DNA of 64,000 nt from Marinobacter vinifirmus (GCF_002258215.1 NZ_NEFY01000002.1:310001-374000), one strand, 5' to 3'; shown: positions 28,324 to 38,110, counted from the stretch's first letter. The notes: generated by a model not told the origin, from the sequence alone. Program-made: numbers and translations.

Positions 28324-29205
28324 ATGCGCATTCTGTTGTTTCTGGCCACTAACCTGGCCGTTATTCTGGTGGCAAGCTTTACCCTGCGCCTGCTCGGGGT
28401 CGACAGCTACCTGGCCGGGCAAGGCATTGATTACGGCTCCCTGCTGGCCTTTGCCGCCGTCTTCGGCTTTGCCGGTGCGATCATTTCCCTGCTGATCTCC
28501 AAACCCATGGCCAAGTGGAGCACCAAGGCGCAGGTGATTGAGTCGCCCCGCACCCCTGCCGAGCGCTGGCTGGTGGATACCGTCGCGGAACTGGCGAAGA
28601 ATGCCGGCATCGGCATGCCGGAAGTCGCGATTTTCCCGGCGTCCCAGTCCAACGCCTTTGCCACCGGCTGGAACAAGAACGACTCGCTGGTCGCCGTCAG
28701 CGAAGGCCTTTTGCACCGTTTCAACAAGGATGAAATTCGGGCCGTGCTGGGCCATGAAATCGGCCACGTGGCCAATGGCGACATGGTGACCCTGACCCTG
28801 ATTCAGGGCGTGGTGAACACCTTCGTTATTTTTGCATCCCGGGTGATCGGCTCGTTTGTCGACCGGGTGATTTTCAAGAACGAAAACGGCCACGGGCTTG
28901 GCTTCTTTGTGGTCAGCATCGTTGCGGAAATCGTCCTGGGTATCCTGGCCAGCACCATAGTGTTCTGGTTCTCCCGTCGCCGGGAATTCCGGGCTGATAT
29001 TGCCGGCGCCCAGCTGGCAGGGCGCGGCGCCATGATCAATGCCCTGGCCCGCCTGAAACAGGAAAGCGAGGTGCCGGACCAGATGCCGGATACCCTGCAG
29101 GCCTTCGGTATCAACCGTGGAGCCCGCTCCGGACTGGCTGCCATGTTCATGACCCACCCTCCGCTGGAAGACCGGATTGCCGCGCTGCAGAACGCCAAGC
29201 TGTAA
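28324..29205 (+). CDS. htpX: Membrane zinc metalloprotease HtpX
   Basis: A 293-residue M48 protease of the inner membrane that degrades damaged membrane proteins together with FtsH. It has two N-terminal helices (about 5-25 and 38-60), the zinc motif HEIGH at residues 144-148 in [13 protein letters not shown], two further helices (160-180 and 195-220), and a downstream [16 protein letters not shown] giving the third zinc ligand. It is full length, and a strong terminator follows. A CpxR-type promoter, as in E. coli, cannot be seen by eye. Confidence 0.96.
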   Translation: MRILLFLATNLAVILVASFTLRLLGVDSYLAGQGIDYGSLLAFAAVFGFAGAIISLLISKPMAKWSTKAQVIESPRTPAERWLVDTVAELAKNAGIGMPEVAIFPASQSNAFATGWNKNDSLVAVSEGLLHRFNKDEIRAVLGHEIGHVANGDMVTLTLIQGVVNTFVIFASRVIGSFVDRVIFKNENGHGLGFFVVSIVAEIVLGILASTIVFWFSRRREFRADIAGAQLAGRGAMINALARLKQESEVPDQMPDTLQAFGINRGARSGLAAMFMTHPPLEDRIAALQNAKL

Positions 29206-29228
29206 GCGGATCAGCCAGGCCATAACGA

Positions 29229-29260
29229 AGAAGGGGCGCACTATGCGCCCCTTCTGCTTT
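29229..29260. terminator. Strong intrinsic terminator between htpX and pdxB
   Basis: A perfect 12-bp stem AGAAGGGGCGCA (29229-29240) with TGCGCCCCTTCT (29244-29255) and a three-base loop, followed by GCTTTT. It lies 24 bases after the htpX stop, between convergent genes. On the minus strand the downstream tract is less T-rich, so it mainly serves htpX. Confidence 0.88.
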
Positions 29261-29295
29261 TCGCCAACCAGGCAAGAACCAGGCAAGCATCCTGG

Positions 29296-30450
29296 TCAGA
29301 TTTTCAGCTTGAAACCGATGGCCTTGAAACTGTCCTGCAGCGACTTGCTACTGCCTTTGAGCTGAACCTTCAGGCTGGAGCATTCCCGCCGTACCGGGTA
29401 GTCCCGGCGCAGCTGGTCAAAAGCCATGCCCCACTCTTCCGGGGCTCCTGTCATCGCCAATCGCAGGCGGGCGTCGTCCTGGCGGGGGTCATAACAAGCC
29501 CGGAGCGCAATGCGGATCGCCGCATCCTCGGCGGCATTGCTGGTAAACGAGACCTTGCTCATGGCCGGTTCCGGCAAAAACTGGCCGGCCTTCTTGCGCA
29601 CCGGCAACCCCAGAAACTGACTCAGAGCCTGGTAGATCATCTCTGTGCCCTGAACCTTGCCTTCCAGGCTATAACCGGCAATATGGGGCGTCGCCAGCCA
29701 GGTCAGCGCCACCAGTTCGGGATCGATACGGGGCTCGCCTTCCCAGACATCCAGCGCTGCCAGTGGTGCATCAGCCTGTTCGAGGCGATGTTTCAGGGCC
29801 TGGTTATCGATGACTTCGCCACGGCCAGAATTGATCAGCAGCTGGTTGGGCCGAAGTGCCGCAAGCTCCGCTGAGGAAATCATATGGTGGGTAGCATGGG
29901 CACCGGTTCGGGTCAGCGGCGTGTGCAGGGTGACGACATCGCACTCCAGCGCTTCCGCCAGGCTCACAAAGGCTTCGTCTGACTCCGGCTCGGCGTCCTG
30001 CCTCGGCGGATCACACAACCGAACCTCGAAACCGAGCCGGTCAAGAACCCGGGCGAGGGTTCCGCCAACATTGCCAACGCCGACAATCCCGACACTCAGA
30101 GAGCTCCAGTCATCACGCCCCTGGCGCTCGGCAAACAGCGAAAGCACCGACAACACATATTCCGCCACGCTGCTGGCATTACAGCCGGGGGCAGCCGCGA
30201 AGGCAATGCCCTGCTGTTCCAGCCAGTCCAGGTCCACGTGATCGGTGCCGATGGTGGTGGTACCGACAAACTTTACCCGGGTGCCTTCCAGTAACCCGGG
30301 CCCGACCGGGGTTACCGACCGCACCAGCAGGATGTCGGCATCTTCCACCTGGTCCCGGCTCAGGGTTCTTCCGGTAACCCGGCGAATCTCCCCGATATCC
30401 CCGAAAAAGGCATCGAGTAACGGAATATTCTCATCTGCAACGATCAACAT
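29296..30450 (-). CDS. pdxB: Erythronate-4-phosphate dehydrogenase
   Basis: A 384-residue D-isomer-specific 2-hydroxyacid dehydrogenase catalysing the second step of DXP-dependent pyridoxal phosphate synthesis. It starts MLIVADENIPLLDAFF; the NAD-binding fold is GIVGVGNVGGTLARVL; the catalytic Arg is in LINSGRGEVID and the His in TPHIAGYSLEGK, which is characteristic of PdxB. The C-terminal PdxB dimerisation domain is present from about residue 290. It follows the helicase gene by 21 bases on the same strand. Confidence 0.95.
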   Translation of the reverse strand: MLIVADENIPLLDAFFGDIGEIRRVTGRTLSRDQVEDADILLVRSVTPVGPGLLEGTRVKFVGTTTIGTDHVDLDWLEQQGIAFAAAPGCNASSVAEYVLSVLSLFAERQGRDDWSSLSVGIVGVGNVGGTLARVLDRLGFEVRLCDPPRQDAEPESDEAFVSLAEALECDVVTLHTPLTRTGAHATHHMISSAELAALRPNQLLINSGRGEVIDNQALKHRLEQADAPLAALDVWEGEPRIDPELVALTWLATPHIAGYSLEGKVQGTEMIYQALSQFLGLPVRKKAGQFLPEPAMSKVSFTSNAAEDAAIRIALRACYDPRQDDARLRLAMTGAPEEWGMAFDQLRRDYPVRRECSSLKVQLKGSSKSLQDSFKAIGFKLKI

Positions 30451-30471
30451 AACCTGTCTCCGGGCTCCCGA

Positions 30472-31755
30472 TCAGTTGCGGCGCGGGCGCGGGCCACCAC
30501 GGCCACCGGAGCCACGGTTGCCCTGAGGCCGGCGACCTCCGCGCTTGCGGGTGATCGGCGGATTTTCCATGGTCGCCATCAGGTCCTCGTCCGGCACCGC
30601 GGTCTTCAGCTTCTGGCTGATGTATTTCTCGATCTCCGGCAGCGCGAACGCATCTTCTTCGCCGGCAAAACTCACCGAAACACCGGTACTGCCTGCCCGG
30701 CCGGTACGGCCGATCCGGTGCACGTAGTCCTCGGCGTTCTCCGGAAGGTTGTAGTTGAACACGTGGGTGACACCGTTTACGTGAATACCCCGGCCCGCCA
30801 CGTCGGTTGCCACCAGCACCTGGATCTGCCCTTTCTTGAACTGGTCCAGGGTTTTCAGGCGCTTGTTCTGGGCAATTTCTCCGGACATCAGGGAAACTTT
30901 CACGCCCTGGTTACGGAGGTCTTCTTCCAGGTCACGGCACTGGTCACGGCGGTTGGCGAAGACAATAGCCTTGTCCACTTCCGGACGCTTCAGGTAATTC
31001 ACCAGTACTGGCAGTTTGTCCTCGTCAGACACCAGGTAGACCGTTTGCTCAACCCGCTCGGCGGTTTTCTGTTCCGGCTCGATTTCCACAAACTCGGCGT
31101 TACGGGTCCACATGGAGGCCAGGTTCAGTACGTCCTGGTTAAAGGTGGCGCTGAACAGCAGGGTCTGGCGCTCATCCTTGGGCGTGCATTTGCGGATAAT
31201 ACGTTTTACGTCCGGGATAAAGCCCATGTCGAGCATCCGGTCTGCTTCGTCCAGGATCAGGATGTCGAGCTGGTCCAGGAACACATCCTGGGAGCCTAGG
31301 AAGTCGATCAGCCGGCCCGGGGTAGCCACCAGGATGTCCACGATTTCGTTCTGCAGCTGTTCCCGCTGCTTGTCGTAGTTCATGCCGCCCACCACGGTCA
31401 CCACGTTATGGCCGGTGTACTGGCAAAGCTGCTCGGCATCCTTGGCAATCTGCATGGCCAGTTCACGGGTCGGCGCCAGGGCCAGGACCCTCGGTTCCGA
31501 GGCAAAGCGGTCTTTCTCGTCGATCGGGGTTTCCAGCAGGGTCTGGATGGCGGTAATCAGGAAGGCCGCGGTTTTGCCGGTGCCGGTCTGAGCCTGGCCG
31601 ATCAGGTCTTCACAGGCCAGGGTCCAGGGCAGGGTTTCCGCCTGGATAGGCGTGCAGTATTCAAAGCCGATTTTGGTAATGGCATCCAGCAGGCGTTGAT
31701 CCAGGTTGAGGTCACCGAAGCGTAGGTCGCCCGTATGTTTGATTTCAGATGTCAT
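30472..31755 (-). CDS. rhlB: DEAD-box RNA helicase, RhlB type
   Basis: A 427-residue ATP-dependent RNA helicase. The Q motif is at FEYCTPIQAETLP, motif I AQTGTGKTAAFL, motif II LDEADRMLDMGF, motif III SATF, and motif VI HRIGRTGRAG. The last 25-30 residues are Arg/Gly-rich (RKRGGRRPQGNRGSGGRGG), a likely RNA-binding tail. The N-terminal core matches RhlB, which unwinds RNA in the degradosome. Its ATG overlaps the end of epmC by four bases. RhlE is the main alternative, but the motif contexts favour RhlB. Confidence 0.9.
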   Translation of the reverse strand: MTSEIKHTGDLRFGDLNLDQRLLDAITKIGFEYCTPIQAETLPWTLACEDLIGQAQTGTGKTAAFLITAIQTLLETPIDEKDRFASEPRVLALAPTRELAMQIAKDAEQLCQYTGHNVVTVVGGMNYDKQREQLQNEIVDILVATPGRLIDFLGSQDVFLDQLDILILDEADRMLDMGFIPDVKRIIRKCTPKDERQTLLFSATFNQDVLNLASMWTRNAEFVEIEPEQKTAERVEQTVYLVSDEDKLPVLVNYLKRPEVDKAIVFANRRDQCRDLEEDLRNQGVKVSLMSGEIAQNKRLKTLDQFKKGQIQVLVATDVAGRGIHVNGVTHVFNYNLPENAEDYVHRIGRTGRAGSTGVSVSFAGEEDAFALPEIEKYISQKLKTAVPDEDLMATMENPPITRKRGGRRPQGNRGSGGRGGPRPRRN

Positions 31756-32342
31756 AGAGTGTCTGCTGTCCTTGATTTAAGGTATTCATTCCCCGCCGGC
31801 GCTATGCGAACCTTGTCGTGGTTCCAGTCTTGGCCGATGCGGGTTGAAGTGTTGTAGAACTGCTTGAGTGTGTCAAAAAACTGCTGGGCCCGTTCCGGCA
31901 GGCCATGCTCGAGGTAATCCGCAGCCTGTTTGCAAACGTTGCGCCGGAAGGCCTGTTCGTCGGCCGCGCCGTCGCCTGCCAGGTTGTCCACACTGATATG
32001 GAACCGCGAACCGGCCGCCAGCGAAAACAGCCACTCGATGGCCTGGGGCCGGATTTCAACATTCTCGAAGGCCTGCTGCTGCTCCGGGGTACGCCCGTCC
32101 GGACAATACCAGTAACCATAGTCGTGCAGTGTGCGGCGGTGCTCACCGGCAATACACCAGTGGGCAATTTCGTGCAGGGCGCTGGCAAAATATCCGTGGG
32201 CAAAGACCACCCGGGCAAACCCCTCGGGCTCGCTGGCAGGAATGTATTCCGGTTCGTCGCTGCCCCTGACCAGTAGCGTCCGGCAGCTTTCCCGGAACAG
32301 GTCATTGAACAGCATGATAAGATCGTCTGGATTGTGGTTCAT
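31752..32342 (-). CDS. epmC: Elongation factor P hydroxylase EpmC
   Basis: A 196-residue member of the EpmC (YfcM) family, which hydroxylates the beta-lysylated lysine of EF-P in E. coli. Metal-binding residues are His57, Glu58 and His61 in SALHEIAHWCIAGEHRR. WYCPDGRTPEQQQAFENVEI is also characteristic. The start at 32342 is chosen because the family's N-terminus begins there; a longer frame to 32435 has no support. The enzymes acting before it (EpmA, EpmB) and EF-P are not in the window. It overlaps the helicase gene by four bases. Confidence 0.92.
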   Translation of the reverse strand: MNHNPDDLIMLFNDLFRESCRTLLVRGSDEPEYIPASEPEGFARVVFAHGYFASALHEIAHWCIAGEHRRTLHDYGYWYCPDGRTPEQQQAFENVEIRPQAIEWLFSLAAGSRFHISVDNLAGDGAADEQAFRRNVCKQAADYLEHGLPERAQQFFDTLKQFYNTSTRIGQDWNHDKVRIAPAGNEYLKSRTADTL

Positions 32343-32461
32343 CGGTTGGCTATTGTGCGACTTTACTCCGGCCAATACCAGAGGGAACTTTAGCGGGGCC
32401 CCCGTGTCCACCCCCGGCAGAACGACTTCATGCATTTACGACACAGGATTATCACGAATTC

Positions 32462-34378
32462 ATGACAACGCTCTCTGATCCCGGCGTCCGCCGCCACGCC
32501 CTGTTGCTGCCTGCACTGCTTTTGCTCGCTATGCTGGGCCTGCTGGCGTCCTCGCCCGCGCAGGCTTTCGGCAACTCCGGAAACTCTCTGTTCGGCGGCG
32601 GAAACGGGGACTTTCTGCCCGTGGATGAAGCCCTGCCCTTCAACTTCTCCACCGATCAGGGTGCTGTTGTGCTGTCCTGGGACATCACCCCCGGGCACTA
32701 CCTGTACAAGTCCCGTATCAGGATTAACCCCGTCACCGAGGGCGTCACCCTCGGAGAACCCGACTTTTCCCTGCCGGGAACCCTGACCGAAGACGACTTC
32801 TTCGGTGAAATGGAGGTGTTCTTTGATCCTGTGGACGCCCGGGTGCCGGTAAACCTGCCGGATGGTGTCCGCGAAGCAGAACTCCAGGTGACCTACCAGG
32901 GCTGTGCGGAAGCCGGTCTTTGCTACCCGCCACAGACCCGGGATGTGCTGTATTATCCAGGCGGAAACGGTGGTGAATCCGCCGCTGCCGCAACCAGCAA
33001 CAGCAGTGGCAGCGCTTCCGGCACCAATTCCGGCCCGGGCTCCGTGCAGGGCGCAGACACTTCCAGCGCCAGCGGCCTGGCCAGCTTCCTGTCCAGCCAG
33101 ACCATCTGGATGATTGCCGGCCTGTTTTTCCTGCTGGGGCTGGGCCTGACCTTCACCCCCTGCGTGCTACCCATGGTGCCGATCATTTCCAGCATGGTTT
33201 CGGGCAATAACACCCGCTCCACCGGCCAGGCGTTGCTGCTGTCCGGCAGTTATGTGCTGGGCATGGCCATTACCTATGCCTCCGCCGGGGTGATCACCGG
33301 GTTGCTGGGAGCCAGCTTCAACCTGCAGGCGCACCTGCAATCGCCCTGGGTGCTCGGGGTCTTTGCGGCGATGTTTGTTGTCTTTGCCCTGTCGATGTTC
33401 GACATGTTTGAAATCCAGCTGCCGCGCTTTATCCGGGAGCCCCTGAACGATGCCAGCCAGAAGATGACCGGCGGCCGGGTACTGAGCCTGTTCGGTATCG
33501 GCGCGCTGTCTGCCCTGATTGTCTCACCCTGCGTGTCGGCTCCCCTTGCCGGCAGCCTGCTCTATATTTCCACCACCCAGGATGCGGTCATTGGCGGCGT
33601 TGCCCTGTTGTCCCTGGGCCTGGGTATGGGCGTGCCACTGATCCTGGTAGCCGTGGGCGGGCGCAAGCTGCTGCCTACCTCGGGCCACTGGATGACTACA
33701 GTCAAACACTTCTATGGTGTGATGCTGATGGCCGTGGCCATCTGGCTGGTCGAGCGGCTGATTCCGGCCTGGGCCGGGCTGACGCTCTGGGGTCTTCTGA
33801 TTGCCATCACCGGCGTGCAACTGGGCGCCTTTGATGCCGCCAGGGCCGGTTGGGAGCGCACCCGCAAAGGCTTCGGCCTGGTGTTTTTTGCCTACGGCCT
33901 GGCCTTGCTGGCCGGCGCGGCTGGCGGGGCCAGTGATCCCCTGCGCCCGCTGGATCCCTTTGTAGCCACCGCCGGTACCGTGTCAGCGGCTGGCGCTACC
34001 GAAGCCCACGCGCCTTTCGAGCGGGTAGAAGACCCGGAGCAGATTCGCGCCATGCTGGCCGATGCCCGCAGCGCCGGGCAGCCCGTAATGCTCGACTTCT
34101 ACGCCGACTGGTGTATTTCCTGCAAGGTGATGGAACGCAACGTGTTCAGCAAGCCGGATGTGATTCAGGCATTACAGCCCTACACCCTGTTGCAGATTGA
34201 TATGACAGATAACACCCGGGCCCAGCAGGCCCTTCTGGACGAACTGGGCCTGTTCGGCCCGCCGGCCATCCTGTTTTACCGCAACAATGGCGAGGAGCTG
34301 GGCCAGGCCCGGATTCTGGGAGAAATGGACAGGGAGCAGTTCATGGATCATCTGGGCAAGGTCGCCCGGGAAAGCTGA
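32462..34378 (+). CDS. dsbD: Thiol:disulfide interchange protein DsbD
   Basis: A 638-residue inner-membrane electron conduit that passes electrons from cytoplasmic thioredoxin to periplasmic DsbC, DsbG and CcmG. It has a signal peptide (cleavage after ASSPAQA), a periplasmic alpha domain with Cys pair in YQGCAEAGLCYPP, a Ser/Gly-rich linker (about 175-200), an eight-helix beta domain with TFTPCVLPMVP and SALIVSPCVSAPL, and a thioredoxin-like gamma domain with Cys551-Ile-Ser-Cys554. Complete. The neighbouring TusA-like gene is convergent. It fits the needs of cytochrome c maturation for the cco oxidase. Confidence 0.96.
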   Translation: MTTLSDPGVRRHALLLPALLLLAMLGLLASSPAQAFGNSGNSLFGGGNGDFLPVDEALPFNFSTDQGAVVLSWDITPGHYLYKSRIRINPVTEGVTLGEPDFSLPGTLTEDDFFGEMEVFFDPVDARVPVNLPDGVREAELQVTYQGCAEAGLCYPPQTRDVLYYPGGNGGESAAAATSNSSGSASGTNSGPGSVQGADTSSASGLASFLSSQTIWMIAGLFFLLGLGLTFTPCVLPMVPIISSMVSGNNTRSTGQALLLSGSYVLGMAITYASAGVITGLLGASFNLQAHLQSPWVLGVFAAMFVVFALSMFDMFEIQLPRFIREPLNDASQKMTGGRVLSLFGIGALSALIVSPCVSAPLAGSLLYISTTQDAVIGGVALLSLGLGMGVPLILVAVGGRKLLPTSGHWMTTVKHFYGVMLMAVAIWLVERLIPAWAGLTLWGLLIAITGVQLGAFDAARAGWERTRKGFGLVFFAYGLALLAGAAGGASDPLRPLDPFVATAGTVSAAGATEAHAPFERVEDPEQIRAMLADARSAGQPVMLDFYADWCISCKVMERNVFSKPDVIQALQPYTLLQIDMTDNTRAQQALLDELGLFGPPAILFYRNNGEELGQARILGEMDREQFMDHLGKVARES

Positions 34379-34404
34379 GCTGACTTGCGTTGACCTGGCC
34401 GGCG

Positions 34405-34650
34405 TCAGCCTTCGTTGCGCCGGATCAGGTATACGTATTCCCCATCCTGCTCCTGTTCACCTATCAGCTCATGGCCAAGGAATTGGCAGAAACGGGGGAT
34501 ATCGCGGGTCGTCGACGGGTCTGTGGCCAATACCCGCAGCACTTGCCCGGGCCCCACATCGTTAATGCGGTTGTGCAGCATCATCACCGGTTCCGGGCAA
34601 AACAGCCCCCGGGCATCAAGTTCCGCGTCAAAATCTGAACCTGCCAACAT
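34405..34650 (-). CDS. tusA: TusA-family sulfur-carrier protein
   Basis: An 81-residue TusA/SirA-like protein. The sulfur-accepting cysteine is Cys18 in [20 protein letters not shown], followed by the usual [19 protein letters not shown], and the protein closes with a beta strand. TusA takes sulfur from IscS and passes it to TusD/TusE and MnmA, which is encoded at 16.9 kb in this window. Divergent from the ABM-like gene. A TusA paralogue with another role (for example in lipoate or molybdenum cofactor sulfur supply) is possible. Confidence 0.9.
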   Translation of the reverse strand: MLAGSDFDAELDARGLFCPEPVMMLHNRINDVGPGQVLRVLATDPSTTRDIPRFCQFLGHELIGEQEQDGEYVYLIRRNEG

Positions 34651-34729
34651 TGCCTCCAGAAGTTCTCGTGATTTTTCAGAATTCAGTGCTAAATTATTGT
34701 TTATAGCATCGAAAATAAAGGAGATTTTA

Positions 34730-35023
34730 ATGATCCGGGTTCTGATTGAACGCCATATTGCCGAAACACTCGAAACTGCCTATGAAGAGCGGTCCCGACT
34801 GGTGCTGCAGCAGGCGGTGGGCGCGCCGGGGTTTATTTCCGGCGAACCCCTGGTCGACAGCCACGACCCCAACCATCGCATCACCCTGGCCAACTGGCGC
34901 TCCGAAGCCGACTGGCAACGCTGGTTCCACTCGGAAACCCGCAAGAACCTGATGGCCGAACTGATACCAATGATGGACCAGGATGAGGCCATCACAGTGC
35001 TCGAACAAAGCCCTATGCTTTGA
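34730..35023 (+). CDS. Antibiotic biosynthesis monooxygenase-like (ABM fold) small protein
   Basis: A 97-residue single-domain protein of the dimeric alpha/beta ferredoxin-like ABM type: [19 protein letters not shown], then [12 protein letters not shown], and a [15 protein letters not shown] helix, the usual order. Members include small monooxygenases and heme-degrading enzymes, but many have no known role. The start at 34730 follows AAAGGAG. It is convergent with rlmM, separated by three bases. Confidence 0.85.
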   Translation: MIRVLIERHIAETLETAYEERSRLVLQQAVGAPGFISGEPLVDSHDPNHRITLANWRSEADWQRWFHSETRKNLMAELIPMMDQDEAITVLEQSPML

Positions 35024-35026
35024 GGG

Positions 35027-36103
35027 CTAGTCGAGCCGCTCGATAAAACAGGTAATCTCTTCACGGTCATGGTACAGGTGGCGGGCCTTCAGCTGACAAT
35101 GCAGGCCCGCATCCTCCAGGCCCTGAACCAGGATTTCCCGGCACACCAGCCATTCCTCGTACCGTTTTTTCATCGGCAGCTTGAGATTGAACACCGTGTA
35201 GCGGCACAGCTTCTCACCCATCCAGTCCACTGCCATCCGCGCCGTCCGGCGGGGTTTATCAACGATGTCGCACACCATCCAGTCCACGGCCCGCTTCGGC
35301 CGCCAGGCGTAGCCATCAGCCTCCACATGTTCCACATGGCCACTGGCCATCAGCTCCGGGTTCATGGGGCCATTGTCCACGGCCGTTACCATCATGCCCT
35401 GGCGCACCAGCTGCCAGGTCCAGCCGCCGGGAGCGGCGCCAAGGTCAACCGCCTTTTTGCCGCCGCCAAGATAATCCAGCCAGCGCTCTTTTGGCAGAAA
35501 CACCTTCCAGGCTTCTTCCAGCTTGAGCGCCGACCTGCTGGGGGCTGACGCCGGCAAACGCAACCTGGGCACGCCACCGACAAAGAGTGACCGGTTGCCG
35601 GCCAGGCTGTAACCCACCACAGCGGTGCTGAAATCCGTCAGCAGAATCTCCAGCCTTACCGGTGCCTCGGCCTCCGGGTCGTCCTTTAACAGGCCGGCAC
35701 CGCGCAGACCTTTTGACAGGGGCGCCACCCATTTGCGGGCGAAGTTGCCAAGGTCCCGGTCGTCATTGATTTCCGACAGCCGTACCTCCAGGCGGGCACA
35801 GCGGTCGCCTTGCCACCCCTGATCATTCAGGAACGCCAGGATCGCCCCTACCCGATCGCTGGCCGGCAATTCGCAATCGCCCAGCAGCGCAAACCAGTCC
35901 CGGGTGAAGACCAGGCTATCCAGGGCCACGCGGCGCATCAGCTCTTCGGCCGGCTCGTTGCCACCAATGGTAAAGCGGAGTAACCCGGTGTTCTTGCCGG
36001 GCTGGAAATAACCAAAAATACCGGCCGCCGCAGCCTGGTCGGTCAGTTCCTGACCTGCCTCGGTCTCGAACCCTGGCCGGCATATCAGCATGATCTGTTG
36101 CAT
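35027..36103 (-). CDS. rlmM: 23S rRNA C2498 2'-O-ribose methyltransferase RlmM
   Basis: A 358-residue methyltransferase that modifies C2498 in the peptidyl transferase centre. The N-terminal THUMP region spans about 1-150, and the C-terminal Rossmann domain begins at AVDLGAAPGGWTWQLVRQGM (SAM binding). VDWMVCDIVDKPRRTARM gives the conserved Asp, and FNLKLPMKKRYEEW the catalytic Lys region. The sequence begins MQQIMLICRPGFE, close to Pseudomonas and E. coli RlmM. Full length with no anomalies. Confidence 0.95.
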   Translation of the reverse strand: MQQIMLICRPGFETEAGQELTDQAAAAGIFGYFQPGKNTGLLRFTIGGNEPAEELMRRVALDSLVFTRDWFALLGDCELPASDRVGAILAFLNDQGWQGDRCARLEVRLSEINDDRDLGNFARKWVAPLSKGLRGAGLLKDDPEAEAPVRLEILLTDFSTAVVGYSLAGNRSLFVGGVPRLRLPASAPSRSALKLEEAWKVFLPKERWLDYLGGGKKAVDLGAAPGGWTWQLVRQGMMVTAVDNGPMNPELMASGHVEHVEADGYAWRPKRAVDWMVCDIVDKPRRTARMAVDWMGEKLCRYTVFNLKLPMKKRYEEWLVCREILVQGLEDAGLHCQLKARHLYHDREEITCFIERLD

Positions 36104-36220
36104 ATAAAGTGTTTCCCGGGGGCCGTCAGGAAAATGACACCTGGCCGGCCACGAAAGTTGAACCTGTTTAACGGTCGTTCTGGTTTGTTCTGGCTACACT
36201 TCCCGCTTTGCTGTTACGGG

Positions 36221-38110
36221 ATGTTGTCTATGCTCAACCGAGCCTGTGCCCTGTTTGTAGTGGCTTTGCTGGCCCTGGCCCTGTTCGGCCCGGAGCAGGC
36301 CTTTGCCGCCGAGCGCTGCACGGTGCTTGATGCTGCCAGCGCAGACGCCCGACAGCGCATCAATGATCACCTGTGCTTTTACAGCGCCCGTCCCGGCGAC
36401 CCGGCCCACAGCGCCAAGTTTCCGGGCGCCTTGCCCGAGAACCTGCAATGGCAGGCGGCGCAGGGCCATGACCTGGTGTTCAGCCATACCGACGCGGTGT
36501 ACTGGGTGACGCTCACGGTCCGTAACAGCAGCCCGCAACAGGCGTTCTGGTTCCTGAAACTCAGTTATCCGCTGCTGGATGAAATCACCTTCTGGCAACA
36601 CACCCCGGACAATCCCGGGCAGTACACCGAACTGGAACCACCCCTGCAAACCGGTGATCGCTTCCCGTTTGCCAGCCGGGGCATAGATTACCGTTATTAC
36701 CTGCTGCCCGTCACACTGGATGCACAGGAAGAACGCGCCATTACCCTTCGGATTCACAGCAGCGGTGCGCTCAATGTACCGCTGTCGCTGGTCACACCCG
36801 GTGAAGCCGTCGCCGAGAGCAACCACCTGACCCTGGTACACGGGCTGTTCTACGGTGCACTGCTGGTGCTGGCGGTGTTCAACCTGGTGTTGTTCTTCAG
36901 CTCCGGCACCCGCTACTACCTCTTCAACGCGTTCTACATAGTCTCCATGGCCCTGTTCCTGTTTGCCATGGGCGGGCTGGCTAACCAGTACTTCTGGCCC
37001 GACAGCACCGAACTGGCCAATCAGTCGATCCCCCTGGGGCTGGCCCTGTGTTCCCTGGCCATGGTGCTGTTTGGCGGGTCTTTCCTGGAAATCGAATCGG
37101 GCACCCTTGCGGGAAAGGCCATGCAAGTTCTGGCATGGACCTCAGTCGGCTTCCTTGGAGCCAGCTTTATTCTGCCTTACTCGAAAAGCATCCTGCTGAA
37201 TACCTTCCTGATCCTGTCGGTAATTGCCAGCCTGTCGGTGATTGCCACCATTCGCTGGCGCCAGGGTTACCAGCCCGCGTTCTGGTATCTCGGCGCATGG
37301 CTGGTGATGGTGGTTGGCGCTTTGCTGTACGCCCTGGCCGCTTTCGGCCACCTAGGCGACTACCAGGCCCGGGAAGTAATGATGCAGGCAGCCATCGGTG
37401 CCCAGGTGGTGCTGCTGAACTACGCCATGGTGCAACGGTGGCGTCTGCTGAACCAGAAGTTGCTGGATATCGAACAGCAAGCCAGGACCGAACTGGAATT
37501 CAAGGTACACGAACGCACCACCCAGTTACGCAACACCATGCAGGAACTGGAGCAGGCAAACCGGAAACTGGCGTCTCTGAGCCTCAACGACGCCCTGACC
37601 GGGCTGCACAACCGCCGGCACATGGATAACATCATGCCGGAACTCTGTGCCGAGGCCCGGCGCACCGGCCAGCCACTGACGCTGGCGCTGGTCGACGCCG
37701 ACCACTTCAAGCGGATCAATGACACCTGGGGCCATGATTTTGGCGACCAGTGCCTGAAGAAGATCGCCGACAACCTGGCCGGCCACGTTAAACGCCCCAG
37801 AGATGTCGCCATCCGGTTTGGTGGTGAAGAATTTGCCCTTCTGTTACCCGAGACAACGCCCGATGGCGCCGACACTCTGTGCCAGTCCATCCTCCAGGCC
37901 ATGCGAACCACAGTAATCCGAACCCCCGATGGCGCCGACCTGTGCCTGACCCTGAGCGCCGGCATTGCCGCCCTGCAACCGGGCGAAGGCCCCAGAGAGC
38001 TGTTCCGCCGGGCCGACGAAGCGCTTTACACTGCCAAGGCGGCGGGACGGGACCAGGTCAGGGGCGCACCGGGCACTCACGAGGCTGCGACAAAATCCGC
38101 CACAAACTGA
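36221..38110 (+). CDS. Membrane diguanylate cyclase with 7TMR-DISM sensor
   Basis: About 629 residues. Signal peptide ending at EQAFA, an extracellular 7TMR-DISMED2 domain (about 35-180), a seven-helix 7TMR-DISM region (about 200-400), a coiled coil (about 415-455), and a GGDEF domain with GGEEF at 534-538. An RxxD inhibitory site (RPRD) lies exactly five residues before GGEEF, so product feedback is expected. It makes the second messenger c-di-GMP in response to an external cue, perhaps a carbohydrate. The start at 36221 gives the signal peptide; 36230 is an alternative. The 3' end overlaps the opposite hydrolase gene by 34 bases. Confidence 0.92.
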   Translation: MLSMLNRACALFVVALLALALFGPEQAFAAERCTVLDAASADARQRINDHLCFYSARPGDPAHSAKFPGALPENLQWQAAQGHDLVFSHTDAVYWVTLTVRNSSPQQAFWFLKLSYPLLDEITFWQHTPDNPGQYTELEPPLQTGDRFPFASRGIDYRYYLLPVTLDAQEERAITLRIHSSGALNVPLSLVTPGEAVAESNHLTLVHGLFYGALLVLAVFNLVLFFSSGTRYYLFNAFYIVSMALFLFAMGGLANQYFWPDSTELANQSIPLGLALCSLAMVLFGGSFLEIESGTLAGKAMQVLAWTSVGFLGASFILPYSKSILLNTFLILSVIASLSVIATIRWRQGYQPAFWYLGAWLVMVVGALLYALAAFGHLGDYQAREVMMQAAIGAQVVLLNYAMVQRWRLLNQKLLDIEQQARTELEFKVHERTTQLRNTMQELEQANRKLASLSLNDALTGLHNRRHMDNIMPELCAEARRTGQPLTLALVDADHFKRINDTWGHDFGDQCLKKIADNLAGHVKRPRDVAIRFGGEEFALLLPETTPDGADTLCQSILQAMRTTVIRTPDGADLCLTLSAGIAALQPGEGPRELFRRADEALYTAKAAGRDQVRGAPGTHEAATKSATN

